From: Limnephilus marmoratus
Lineage: Eukaryota; Arthropoda; Insecta; Trichoptera; Limnephilidae
Assembly: GCA_917880885.1 (NCBI GenBank)
Contig: OU862920.1
Location: forward strand, 35,375,019-35,439,018
Reading direction: 5' to 3'
Length of the DNA stretch: 64,000 bases
Position numbers and translations under genes: made by a program. Below the pieces are notes generated by a model. That model made no database searches and was not told where the DNA came from. It saw nothing but the letters and a program-made list of their open reading frames with translations. Below are positions 43,369-53,664 of the stretch, in pieces (positions within the stretch are counted from its first letter, which is position 1; each line of letters begins with the position of its first letter).

Positions 43369-43573
43369 TGAAGTGAAAACTTCTTTAGCACCGTTGTGAT
43401 TTGAAACTCGATGGAACGAAAAAGAGACAAAAACATACATCTATAGGATTTAGCCTGCGAGAGAATGAGATAGTAAAATCGGTCTCCTCTTTGTGCGGTG
43501 CTTCGTACCCACCCCACCCTTGTCTATTTTAGTTTTCGGTAGGTTTCATTTCTACCGCGTATGAACTGCACAG
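43369..43573 (-). mobile_element. Family C element, full-length reference (minus)
   Basis: Starts GAAGTGAAAACTTCTTTAGC (43371), then ACCGTTGTGATTTGAAACTC, GATGGAACGAAAAAGAGACA, TAGCCTGCGAGAGAATGAGA, CCTCTTTGTGCGGTGCTTCG, CTTGTCTATTTTAGTTTTCG, CATTTCTACCGCGTATGAAC and TGCAC (43573). Length about 203 bp. Only one end carries the GAAGTGAAAC motif, so it is either a one-ended fragment of a longer element or not a standard MITE. Confidence 0.72.
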
Positions 43574-44390
43574 TTGTATTTTTTATTATTATTTAGAAAA
43601 ATATTGCAGCCGTGCTGGGTTTAATCTCCAAATTGCCACTGGGCGCAAATTGGCGCCGAGAATACCTTTCCAATGTTTTATTGAAGGATTCTATTTGCTG
43701 AAAGTACTTTTGTTCCTAGATTAAAAAAACGCAGCGTTCTATAATCCACTTATCATTCCATCAACAGAAAAATGCACCACAAAAACTTGAAGCGCAAAAC
43801 TCGGAAATAATATAGGTAGTATTTTTTTTAATCTTAAAAAATACTTTTAAATTAAATAATCTTCTGTTTAACTGTTCAAAAATTGAGAGGGCTTAGAAGA
43901 GGAAACTCCCAAAAGAAAAACCCTTTAAATTACCTACTGCTTAACAAAAAACATTTAATTAAGAACACATTTAATGTGGGGAAAACCGAAAATCTATTGT
44001 CACAAATATTTTCTCAGTAAACTGGTAATAATTCAATTTAGGCAACTTCAAAATTAAAATTTCATGTAAATAAGTCGCCTCAAAATTGTCTAATCACAAT
44101 TTTAAAATGGCCTAGTGCGTCGAAAAAGTTGTCACAATAATAAAAAAACTAAAATACTCGCAGAACTTAATTATAATTTAAATTTAAATTTACAAAAAAA
44201 TATTGGAATAAAATCTAAAATATATACGGAATACTTAATTATAACATTATTAAACATAACTTAAATTAAAATTAAAAAATAAATACATAACGGAATTGTA
44301 CGAACTAAACACAAAAACCATTAAAAAATTAATACGCATGGTTTTCTATGTTCTTTATCCAATATTAAAAAAAAATCGAATGCATTTAAC
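43574..44390. other. AT-rich stretch, no gene recognised
   Basis: Only A/T-rich sequence; poly(A)-like runs near 44170-44370. No repeats matched. Confidence 0.4.
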
Positions 44391-44676
44391 ACGTGGTAGA
44401 AGCGAAACTTTACCAAAACAATCTCAAGCTACTTGCAATAGCTTAGCGGGTACAAATTCCCATTGTATGTAACTTTTATACAATAATAAAAACAACCAAT
44501 AAAGAGCCGAGGTCATAATCAAAAGCCGCCAATAAGTGCAGACCAGCGTGATTTCCATTTTATATCACAATCAATAGGAGCCTTGATAGGAGTTTGATAC
44601 TTCGCAGGTGCTGTATGCATCATTTCCGTTTCATCCGAAATCCGAATCACAACGGGGCTATAAAAGTGTCACTTCA
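44391..44676 (+). mobile_element. Family E element, copy 2
   Basis: GTGGTAGAAGCGAAACTTTA, CCAAAACAATCTCAAGC, GAGGTCATAATCAAAAGCCG, CCAATAAGTGCAGACC, CGTTTCATCCGAAATCCGAA, TCACAACGGGGCTATAAAAG and TGTCACTTCAAAAA. Compared with copy 1 it has about 60 bp of extra sequence (44428-44500) and lacks the second GACATCATAATC block. Confidence 0.7.
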
Positions 44677-44971
44677 AAAATTCTCGTATTATACCGGTTG
44701 GGAATACAACACTGAAGAACATGGGTTGGAACATAAGCCTCACCGAGTTAGTTTTGTTTTGAAGTCCGCTACAAGTTAAAACCACGCAAGTTCAACATTA
44801 ATTTAAATCGGAAAACTTGGTTTAATTAATTCAAATATTATGCCGAAATATCACTGATTTCCGAGCAGCATGTTTATACAACGTATTTACCTCATTAATA
44901 TTATTATAATTAACATAGTTGAATGTACGTCGAGTAATATACCTACCTACTAATGTACTAAGTTATTCTAA
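44677..44971. other. Spacer, no gene
   Basis: ATACCTACCTACTAATGTAC (about 44940) is the kind of ACCTACC word common in some insect genomes. Nothing else is recognised. Confidence 0.35.
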
Positions 44972-44985
44972 CTAGTAGAAATAGT

Positions 44986-45429
44986 ATTTTTGAATGTAGC
45001 TATTACTTTGTGATTATCCATTATAGAAAAATGAAACAATATAACTTTGTATAAACCACTTATATAATGTGCAAATCCGACCGGTTTCGGAACAAACGTT
45101 CCTTCGTCTGGGAAAGCTTATACTAATTTGACAGTTTCGAACAATGTTTTATTATGGTAGGGGTGGAACCGTTGCTATTTAATAATGTAGATTGGGTGGG
45201 TAGGTATTAGTGTAGAGTGGGTGGGTAGGGGAACAAATCCATGATTGGGCTATATGACAATATTTTTTGTTTGTTGATAATAGATTCATTATTTTTAAGG
45301 GATTTTTTAATTTCCAAGGCTTCTAAGTTATCTAAACGTTTTCCTTTATGATTAATATGAAGAATATTTATCCCTGTATTTTTTTTCAAAACTTAAGTGG
45401 TTTATACAAAGTTATATTGTTTCATTTTT
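44986..45429 (-). mobile_element. Penelope-like element fragment with inverted flanks and 14-bp target duplication
   Basis: CTAGTAGAAATAGT flanks it on both sides (44972-44985 and 45430-45443). A perfect 39-bp inverted repeat sits near the ends (45024-45062 and 45394-45432, overlapping the duplication by CTA). Between them, the minus frame 45389-45207 encodes the PLE endonuclease C-terminus (NILHINHKGKRLDNLEALEI .. DLFPYPPTLH). The minus 3' region at 45110-45084 has CAGACGA, GGAAC/GTTCC and GAAAC, a hammerhead core with the invariant U of CUGANGA changed to A. Inverted partial terminal copies are a known PLE feature. RT domain is missing. Confidence 0.8.
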
Positions 45430-45443
45430 CTAGTAGAAATAGT

Positions 45444-45739
45444 GTTTAGTCGCATCCGGTAGCATTTAGCTAATAATGATAATATAATTCTTCCTTTTTT
45501 GTTTTTTTTATTCTTATCAAGTTTAATTTGTAGAACACCATATTAATTTTTGGTTTCTTTTATATATATTTCATAATATTATTATTTAATTTATTAAAAC
45601 AGTTTACTTATAATTATTATTACGCGTGACAGCCATTTTGCCTTTTGAAGGTATTATCAAACATTACCTACGGTTTGTAAAATAGCAGAACTTGTGTATA
45701 AATAAACTGCTTTTTTAATAAAAAAAATAATATTATCGC
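45444..45739. other. AT-rich spacer
   Basis: Mostly T-rich sequence (TTTTTTGTTTTTTTTATTC-like) with no gene. Confidence 0.4.
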
Positions 45740-46320
45740 ATCTTATACATATATACAAAAATCAAAATATGTTAGCTTGGGTGTGTATGAGTACATGAGG
45801 CGTCTGTACGTTACCAAACCATTCATCCGATTGCTATGAAACTTTCGGGATTTGATGTAAACATTAATTGTTTTTGTGTTTAATTCGTAGAACTCCATTT
45901 TAATTTTTAGAAATTTAATTTAAATTAAATTTGATAATGTTATTATCGAGTTTTTAGAATGTATTTTAGTTACAGCTGTTTCGACTGTTACGACATTTTC
46001 AAGACAGTTTGAAAATGACCTTACACGTCGAAACAGCTGTAACTAAAATACATTCTAAAATACTTGCTGAACTCGATAATAACATTATCAAATTTAATGA
46101 TGTAAGCATGCCCGCGATGGTTACTATATGTACAATACTGAGTTCCGGAGTAATGAAATTATTCGTTGATTCATTGAAATTATTCGTTCATCCGATTGCG
46201 ATGAAACTTTGGTGAGATATTGTGATTGTGGGCATGCCCGCGAAGGTTTCTGAATACGCTGGTGAGGTCTGGCGAATTAGAGAAATAAGGGATAATTTTA
46301 TATTAAAAAAACTTTAAAAT
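45740..46320 (+). mobile_element. Possible Helitron-like element carrying a 60-70-bp inverted repeat
   Basis: The left side TCTTATACATATATACAAAA, GTTACCAAACCATTCATCCG, ATTGCTATGAAACTTTCGGG is in the style of Helitron heads. The words CATCCGATTGCGATGAAACT recur at 46189, so the head is partly duplicated after the inverted repeat. The 3' end is not identified. The inverted repeat is listed separately. Confidence 0.35.
45925..46098. repeat. Inverted repeat with GAAACAGCTGTAAC arms (degenerate PLE end?)
   Basis: Left arm 45925-45985 (TTAAATTTGATAATGTTATT .. TTACAGCTGTTTCGAC) and right arm 46028-46098 are inverted copies, except for a 10-bp block (CTTGCTGAAC region) present only in the right arm. 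The spacer is about 42 bp. Each arm reads GTCGAAACAGCTGTAACTAA outward. In the right arm this is preceded by GACCTTACACGTC, a possible stem II, and TTGAAAA, a poor match to CUGANGA. A decayed hammerhead-bearing PLE end is possible but weak. Confidence 0.6.
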
Positions 46321-46838
46321 GTGATTTTTTTTTTTATTTAAACAAGTGTGCAAAATGGAACCAAAAGTATCAAAATATTGCTTTAAGGGGTAGAGAAAAG
46401 GGTGATTTTTAAAAATTTCATGAACACCGATATCTCTTGTTTTAAAGTGTGTGTTTCATCAACCTGGAAATAAAACTAGAATTTGTGCATAAAATAAATC
46501 AACGCCGAATAGATTTTCCCAACAAGCCATTTACTTCGCGTAATATTAACCCTTTCGGACCGTGCGTATTAGATTTTTTTTCTTACTACCTACTAATAAA
46601 CATTGGTGGTTTTCGTTTTCCAATTTCTGGTACAACCGGCTTTAAGCTCTATTTTTTGTTGGATTAGTGCTAGCAGTTCTGTGGTAGCCATTTTTATATT
46701 TGGTTTTTTGTGTGTAATCTTAATCCAAATTTTCTCTCTATTTTTTAAGGTTATTTTTGAACTTTAATAATTGCGAAATTTAAAAAAAAATATATATATA
46801 TGACATTGTGTTTTTGGTAAACTGGGTAAGATTTGTCA
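46321..46838. other. Family I fragment and AT-rich spacer
   Basis: 46345-46500 has AACAAGTGTGCAAAATGGAA, TTTAAGGGGTAGAGAAAAGG, CTTGTTTTAAAGTGTG and CATCAACCTGGAAATAAAAC, a diverged family I copy. ORF 46449-46667 has no domain. (TA)n at about 46791-46801. Confidence 0.45.
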
Positions 46839-47471
46839 TCTTTAAAATATAAAACAAAGTCGGGTTGGTTACACTATTTATAACTCAAGTACGGCTAGAC
46901 CGATTTTTATGATCTTTGATTTGATTTGTTGGATTGTTGAATTTGATTGTTTGATTTGTTGGATTTGTCTGTTGGACTTTTTCCAATTTTTGGAAAATTG
47001 GTTTCCTCACACATTTTGTATGGAACGAATTCTCATGTTTTGAAAGAGTTGCAGCAATATTATGATAAATATAAAATTGAATAGTGAGTGAATTCCAAAA
47101 ATTTAAAAACCTCAAATGTCAATGTTTTGCCTTTGTTCTAAAAAATATAATGCTGCCCCTCTTTCTTATACACTAAATATCAACAGTCGAAAATGAGACA
47201 AACGGTGAATGTATGTATATCTGCACCACTCCAGAAAATGAAACGTAATTCCCGCAAGCAACTGGAAAAGTAAGAAAATCACAAAAAATGTTAATTCATA
47301 CTCAACGCCATCTCTGATACTGAAAAAACCAATCAAGGACAGTCGCGCATCGATAATAGCTTCATTGTGTTATTTTTAACTTTTTATAAAAAAAAATCAT
47401 TTAATTCAGCTAATAAGTTAACACAACAGTTGTTGATTCTGAGGCGGTACGAAGTTCTCCGGGTCAGCTAG
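46839..47471 (+). mobile_element. Non-autonomous Helitron, third subtype
   Basis: The head is TCTTTAAAATATAAAACAAA, GTCGGGTTGGTTACACTATT, TATAACTCAAGTACGGCTAG, ACCGATTTTTATGATCTTTG, a familiar insect Helitron 5' pattern. The tail is CGGTACGAAGTTCTCCGGGT then CAGCTAG-T (47468-47472), with CTAG as the CTRR end. No target duplication is expected. The interior includes (TTGGATTTG)n-like repeats at 46920-46980 and no Rep-helicase. Confidence 0.6.
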
Positions 47472-47582
47472 TTTTATATGAAACACGCCCTCTGAGACCT
47501 AATGTTCTTTCTATGGAAAGTAGCAATAACTTCCATATTGAAAAAAGAACTACCAATAAATCTAAAACTATGTTATACAGAA

Positions 47583-47906
47583 CAGTGGCGTAGCTAGCAT
47601 GGGTGGTACCCGGGGCGGATGTCACCCCCCGGGGAGTGGTGTCACCCCCCCCCCCCCCCCCTATTTAAGTTGACAAAACGCTAATTTCGACTTCCTTCAT
47701 ACAAATATACATAGACTATGTTCGCCTATAAAAAGACCTAGACACAAAATTCGGGGAATTCCACGAGGAACGAAAATAACAGACCGTGTTCATGTATACA
47801 ATACTTTGGTGATAACATCCTTCATGAATTTTTTTCCACAGTCGAGTGTCACCCCTCTGTCGGGTGGCACCCGGGGCGACCGCCCCCTCCCCTCGCTACG
47901 CTACCG
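47583..47906. mobile_element. hAT-type MITE with 8-bp target duplication
   Basis: ATACAGAA is duplicated exactly at 47575-47582 and 47907-47914. The ends are CAGTGGCGTAGCTAG (47583) and, inward from the right, CGGTAGCGTAGCGAG. CAGNGGCGTAGC ends and an 8-bp duplication are classic for hAT elements. Subterminal GGGTGGTACCCGGGGCGG and GGTCGCCCCGGGTGCCACCC are also inverted. It has a run of 17 C at 47645-47661. There is no coding sequence. Confidence 0.88.
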
Positions 47907-47914
47907 ATACAGAA

Positions 47915-48905
47915 CATATATCATACAGAAATAATTTATGATCAGAACATTGTACACGGCCCGCATATGTAAGTACAACTCTAAGTAAGTACAACCTATT
48001 AATCCCGTACAAAATGCAAGTGCACCCTATAGATTGGTATTTTGGTAGCCACCTCTTGAATTCTTCTGATCCTATGTTAAAAGAACAATCTGTTAAATTA
48101 ATTAATTAATTCCATATCTTATTAGAGCACGGTAGCAGATGAGAATGCCATATTTGTTAAACAGATATTTCATCAGAAGTTCTTCCTTCTTTTGAATGCA
48201 GTTTGAATGAAGTTTTCTAAGTTCTTAGGAGAACTAGTGTCAATGGATTGCTTTATTGCACGCCTTACAGTCAGGAGACATGTTCGTGATGCAATCAAAA
48301 TTCGTACAAGACCACCTTCTGCTCGAGACGGGGTCGTTCATTCTTCGGTCGTAAAAAAAGCTTTAAAACTCCTCTTGATGGAGATCTTCGACGTCAGATT
48401 TCAATTCCTTAATTTAGGATAGATTTCTTAAATACGACGCATACCTGAGTCCTTTGCCGTTTGCATAGAGATGACAAAGCGCCACTCATCACAGTCACAC
48501 CAACCTTGGCCCCTTCCTCACACAACATTTTGTATTTTCTATTAACAAACGATATAATTTTGTGTTTTTTTACTGCCAATGGGTTTGTTTATACACTGAT
48601 TTTAATAATTATTGTGTTGTAAATAGTTATTATTAAACATCCTCCATGGGACTGCTTACTTCGCCGGGTGGTGTCATAAAGCTTGAAGCCTGAAACAATG
48701 AGAATTTCATGAGGGAAATGAAATTTTTATTGTCGGATATTAGCAAAACAAATATGTCAATTTGCTATGCAATTTCAAAGATCGAATTTATTATTAAATA
48801 ACACTTACACGAATTATATAGTTCCATGACAACTTAGAATCATGAAATTTTAACACCCCTTTGAAAAGTCATTAAAAGTTATGAAAAAAATTCGAGTGCA
48901 GTTTA
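47915..48905. other. No gene recognised
   Basis: The plus ORF 48207-48422 (with FIARLTVRRHVRDAIKIRTR) is rich in R and K but matches nothing I know. The rest is AT-rich. Confidence 0.35.
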
Positions 48906-49162
48906 CATGCGGAAGAAGCGAAACATTACCTAAACAATCTCAACCAATACTTGAAAAGTGAGGTCATAATCGAAGTGACAAATGAGCGCAGACCTAGCTA
49001 AATTTCAGATTCATATCTCAACCAACAGGAGCCTTTAAAAGTGACGTCATAATCAAAGCGGCCAATAAGCCCTGTTGATGCGTCGGAGGTGCGGTAATCG
49101 TCATTTCCGTTTCATCCGAAATCCAAATCACACAGGGGCTACAGAAGTTTCACTTCAAAAAA
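48906..49162 (+). mobile_element. Family E element, copy 3
   Basis: ATGCGGAAGAAGCGAAACAT, CTAAACAATCTCAACCAATA, GAGGTCATAATCGAAGTGAC, GACGTCATAATCAAAGCGGC, CGTTTCATCCGAAATCCAAA and CAGGGGCTACAGAAGTTTCA to CTTCAAAAAA. It is closest to copy 1 and has both GTCATAATC blocks. Confidence 0.72.
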
Positions 49163-49844
49163 TTGAAAAATAGCCCATAACCTGTCCTAATAAAACCTAT
49201 TTAACCAATATATATTTTTTTCAAAAACTTTTAATGACTTTTCAAAGCGAGTTGCATGAGTCTGAGTTGTCCGGTCAGCGAATTATATAAAGCAGTGCTG
49301 TTATCCAGCAGGTTTCCAACTCTTTTCGGACACCGTTTTTACTCTTCATAACAAAATTTTCCATTACCACCAACGCGACAAGAGTATTCTTTTTACTCGT
49401 TAATCTATTATCCCTAAAACAATTTTTTATCTTATTTTATTATGTATTAAACATTTTTAAATGTAGGAATCTCTGTTCAAAGTTGTATTTAGCTTTTTTA
49501 TTATATAAATGTATTGTAATACATCATTAGCAGTGTGAATTAGATGATTTCTTTGTTGGAAACCCGTTGTTACGGTTATTGGTTTGCACCACTTTAAATG
49601 TCTCAAGATAGCAGTGGAGTCGTTTAACTTATGATAAAATTGATTTATCGTTTGGAAATAAAATTTTCACGAATGCAGCTATTATTTTTCCGATATCTCG
49701 CAAAAATAATCCAATTTTCCAATTCGATTCAAGGATAAATAAACTAAATATAAATCTAATGGAAATCAAATAACTTCGTTTAAACCACTATGTAATTAAC
49801 AATATCCAGATATTGTTAATTATATCGATTATATTAATAATGAT
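49163..49844. other. No gene recognised
   Basis: AT-rich single-copy-looking sequence. AATATCCAGATATTGTTAAT TATATC at about 49800 is a short palindromic patch. Confidence 0.4.
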
Positions 49845-50050
49845 GCCTCAAAGTTATTTTGCTAAGTTTGAAGAAGTAAATATAAATCATTGAAAATGAA
49901 GATAATAACAAAAAATCTCACAGACACAGAATAATAAAAAGATAACGGTCGCAACTGGGACTCGAACCAAGGTTCTCTTGTCTAAAAGGGATATCACCCG
50001 GCCATTAGGACCTATATTTTTATGTTATTTTGGTCGAACTCATATTTAAA
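49845..50050 (-). mobile_element. tRNA-headed SINE (minus), good B box
   Basis: The minus-strand head: CATAAAAATATAGGTCCTAA, TGGCCGGGTGATATCCCTTT (D/anticodon region) and AACCTTGGTTCGAGTCCCAG with a perfect B box GGTTCGAGTCC (49958-49968). The A-rich linker and the GAAGATAATAACAAAAAATC block lead left to TTGCTAAGTTTGAAGAAGTA, shared with 8866-8890. Confidence 0.65.
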
Positions 50051-50770
50051 ATCAAAATTAACAATATTATACTCCAATAATTTTCTTCATATTTTTAGTA
50101 GCTATCTTTTGAATGATTACAAAGTTGAATTAAAACAAATCACTTTGTAAATACCGCAATTGAGGATGTCGTAGTCACTCTTAAAATATCATTATGTGTG
50201 CATTTTTTTTAAAGTTCTAATTCGATCAAATAGTCGAATTCGATTGAAAGACTGTGTGTGTCGATCTGTTCGACGATTGAAGTAATTGAGTCACTTGTGG
50301 AAATTGAGATTCAAACTTTCATTAATAATATTTGCCAAGGTAGGTAAAGAACCTAGATTAATGTAAAGGGAAGTATATAAAAGTAGAAGGATTTCGTATT
50401 TATTTCGTAATGCCAAAGCCATGTTCTGACGTAAATGAGTACGTAAATATGCCGCGGGGCTAAAAATAATCAAAACCGTCCTTAGTTTAATTTTATGTAC
50501 TTTCGTCGAGTTGTATACTGAGTGCTTTGGAAAAGTTATAAGTATACTTTAAGTTGGCACAGTGTGATTGCTATCATGAATTTTAGTAAGCCCTTGACTA
50601 ACATTTCTGTTTTCTGTATACAGGGTGTTGAAACATACCTGACAAACTTTAACCGATGTTGATTCCTCACCTTTTTTGGAATACAAAATTGAATGAACGA
50701 TTTTTGTCTCCGGCAATACTTTTTGAGTGCATGTATAATTGTGTTTTTTTAATGACATTTTCTTTTAATG
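50051..50770. other. No gene recognised
   Basis: Minus ORFs 50291-50473 and 50549-50758 lack domains I know. The second has two CxxC-like spacings (a KVCQVCFNTLYTENRN word) but is too short to call. Confidence 0.35.
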
Positions 50771-51447
50771 TTAAGAGCGTTTAACCAGCCAGCGGACGAA
50801 AATCCACATTTCGTCGAAAGTTGTTCTTACGATCGTGCAGGGCGGTTACAATGAGAAAGATTAATTAATCTCCGTACCAGCTTTTTTAAATTATAACTCA
50901 ATATCGAATTAATTTCAATCCAAATTAGCTTCAATTTATACCTTCATCCAAAAATGCTGAAAGGCGTGATGATAAAACTATTACAATAATGTACTTTTTG
51001 TAATTATTTTTTGATTATTAGTATTTATCATTTTTCAATAATGTCTAAATTTAATAAGAATGTTAAAAAATTCTGAAATATATTAGTTTGTAAGTGCGCA
51101 AATAAATACACAAATGGACCAATTTTCGTCAAGAAACACATGTACGTACATATTTTTTAATGATTTTATTGAAACTAAAATTAAAATTCTAAAACATCCG
51201 TTTGCTAGATAATGTATTGATTTACTTTACTGCATGATTATATTATTTGAAATAGGTGTGGTATAATACAAAATCTTTTTTGAAAATTTAACAAATCTGC
51301 CAACGACCTATGGAATAACCTTATTATACTAAAAATTAAAAAAATTCTGAAAATTTATTACATGCGAATGCTAGATAAAAGAACAATCTTTCGTAATCCA
51401 TTTATAATTTTTTGTGGAAAAGAGTCAATACGTCTAAAATCTGATTT
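50771..51447. mobile_element. Family F element, uninterrupted (minus relative to others)
   Basis: Begins TTAAGAGCGTTTAACCAGCC AGCGG (50771) and runs in reverse through CCACATTTCGTCGAAAGTTG, GATCGTGCAGGGCGGTTACA, TGTACGTACATATTTTTTAA, CCAACGACCTATGGAATAAC to CAATACGTCTAAAATCTGAT (51447). The final ~45 bp, with the other TTAA end, is missing. Its TGTACGTA site is the empty version of the target occupied at 17705-20067, and its TGATTATATTATTTGAAATA region is the empty version of the LINE site. Confidence 0.8.
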
Positions 51448-51504
51448 GTCGACCCTTAGTGTCTAGTACCTAACGATTTTTTTATTGTTTCAAGTGAATA
51501 AAAA

Positions 51505-51670
51505 AAGAATTAAGGCTCCGTTGTAAATATTTAATCAATAAGATGGTTTAAAAGGGAGATATGAAAATAAGAATGTCAGAGAAAATTGTGAAAATATTTC
51601 ATAAAACCGACTCGTTTAAAATAGAGCAAAAATCTCTCGACAAATGCCTAAGTTGCATTTAAAGATACCC
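51505..51670 (-). mobile_element. Family G element, one end (minus)
   Basis: TTAAGGCTCCG, GGGAGATATGAAAATAAGAA, TGTCAGAGAAAATTGTGAAA, TTTCATAAAACCGACTCGTT and TAAAATAGAGCAAAAATC match the reverse of 26970-27094. The other end is absent. Confidence 0.55.
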
Positions 51671-52271
51671 TGTGAATTTATTCGAACCTATAACACATTA
51701 ATAGAAATAATTTTTTTTTTAAATATTTTTGCTGCTTAATTTCATGTAATATTATTTCAGCTCTATAAATGTTTAACATAAATATTTTTAGAAACTTAAA
51801 AGCGTAAAGTGTTCAAGAGAAATATGTAATAAATCGGAATGTGAGGGCTTTTACTCAAAATATGGTATAAGACTAATGGTATGAAATAAAATCCTTTTCC
51901 TTGTTCATATTATTTAAAATACCACAAAGCAGTTACAATCAGACATCTTGTTTTTTTTTTGTTTTTTTTTGTCACGTAAAAAGGTTTTATCCAATATTTC
52001 CGTTTTAATTTTTTAATTGATAAATGTTTATGGTAAGCTTTAAATCCCACACCCAGGTGTTTGTGTCGTGTTTATCTGATGGAACTGCTTATTTTTTCGT
52101 GTCGATAAATTTTTTTAACGCAACAGCAATAATAGTATATTTTTGAGAATTAAGTTTTTCATTAATTCTCAGTTTCAAAAAGCGAATTGTCCCAAATACG
52201 ACACAAGGTTAAACGCTCCTCTGCATGCCAGTTTATATTTTGATTAGTGTCCACTCGTTTATATTGTTTCT
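51671..52271. other. AT-rich stretch, no gene recognised
   Basis: A TTTTTTTTTTGTTTTTTTTTG run lies at about 51950-51970. No coding or repeat content matched. Confidence 0.4.
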
Positions 52272-52578
52272 GTTGGGAGGCGGGAATGGGTACCGCTGCC
52301 CCAGGAACCTTTATTGGTTTACCAACACCTCTGCCATAGATCACCCCAAGTGGTTCGCTATGTTTGATGATTTAGCGGGTGCCCGGGTTCACGGGGTGAG
52401 GTTTGTCTAGGTCTTGGAGGCGAATGACCAGGATACACTGAACCCCAGATTCTACCTACCCTTTAAACCATTTTCCTTACCAGAACTCTCCTCTCCTTAA
52501 AAACCTTCCACAAAGCATCAGAAAGCACAGAAATTATTTTTCTCAGGGCCTCCTGTGTGGAGTTTATGTAAAAAAAAA
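52272..52578 (+). mobile_element. Family A SINE-like element with A tail
   Basis: TTGGGAGGCGGGAATGGGTA, CCGCTGCCCCAGGAACC, ACCAACACCTCTGCCATAGA, GGTTTGTCTAGGTCTTGG, GCCTCCTGTGTGGAGTTTAT then A8 (52570-52577). It has the same internal deletion as 39923-40273, so these two belong to one subfamily. ORFs on both strands at 52162-52410 are spurious. Confidence 0.8.
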
Positions 52579-53276
52579 TCAAGTAGTTCACCAATGATTT
52601 AATATACCATAAATAGCAATGTCCATATAATGAGATGTTTCTATTTGATACAGCCTGCGAATCATACTTTCTTGTGAGATTTTATTCAAATCCGCATTCA
52701 AAACCTCCAATCTTGACATCGTTGTTTATTTCAATGTCCAAGTTTTCATATCGTACAATAAACTGCAAAAGGAATATGTTCACTGGATGAATCACTTCGC
52801 GGTACGAAAGCACATGTTTATCTTCATATCTTTTGTTCCACGGAAAACTTTCCTTTTAAATTAACATTGCTTCGACTTGGTCTCTTCGTATTGCCATTTT
52901 ACTTCAGGATCAAAATATACTTTGGCAATTAAATGTTTAAATTTCTTTCAGCGAAATATTTTCTTATTCATTGTTGCTACACTGAGTAATGACACTTTTT
53001 GATTAAATATTCAAATGCGGCATTATGACTTGAGTCTGGATTTTCTTGCGATGAACGGCATTACCCGGTTCTTACGTTGTTTTTCTTTCCTTACAATTGC
53101 TTTCAAACTAACTTCATTTTACCTACAATTTTTATATTTCCAGTTGAAGAAATTTTTATCCGTTGCAAAGCCATCTTTTAAACTACATTAATGTAAGACA
53201 GTATATTTGCTAGACTTGGGTTAGTTCACTGTTATAACACGATCTTTATTAACTATCCACTGTTATAATTTATGAT
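52579..53276. other. Unassigned stretch, possible decayed minus-strand coding
   Basis: On the minus strand short coding-like pieces occur (VYFDPEVKWQYEETKSKQ near 52910; LDIEINNDVKIGGFECGFE near 52700), separated by stops. I do not recognise the family and the pieces may be chance. Confidence 0.2.
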
Positions 53277-53664
53277 TTAAGGCGCCGCATCTGCGCTCAA
53301 AAAAAAGAAGATGGAGAGATATGAATTTACGAATGTTAGAGGAGCGCGCTCATATTTAAAGCGATAAAATCGAAGCGAAAATTGTGAAAATGTTTAATAA
53401 AACACTACTCTTAAGTATCATTAAAAGAAACATTGTGATTTTTTTTTTACAAATATAAAATAAAGAAACAAACGTGTTTTTAATAATTTTCGGAGCATAC
53501 TTAGCGATTTTTTTTTATCGAGGGAATTTCATATAATTTGCGTTTCGGCGTAGAACGCGCCTAGATATTAAATAACCTGTATTTTTTAAAGGGCTTAAAA
53601 ACTTCAAATGTTTAAGGAAGAAAAAAATCAGTAGAATTTCGAGTGACGGCGGCTTAAGGCCCGG
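53277..53664 (-). mobile_element. Family G element (minus), tail-to-tail with next copy
   Basis: TTAAGGCGCCGCATCTGCGC at 53279; then in reverse GGAGAGATATGAATTTACGA, ATGTTAGAGGAGCGCGCTCA, TGTTTAATAAAACAC, TTTTTATCGAGGGAATTTCA, TATAATTTGCGTTTCGGCG and finally GCGGCTTAAGG at about 53660. It shares that last CTTAAGG with the following plus copy. Confidence 0.6.

Noticed and set aside
50549..50758. Minus ORF with paired cysteines as a zinc-finger gene
   Set aside because: Only 69 codons, one weak CxxC motif and no second pair at usual spacing.
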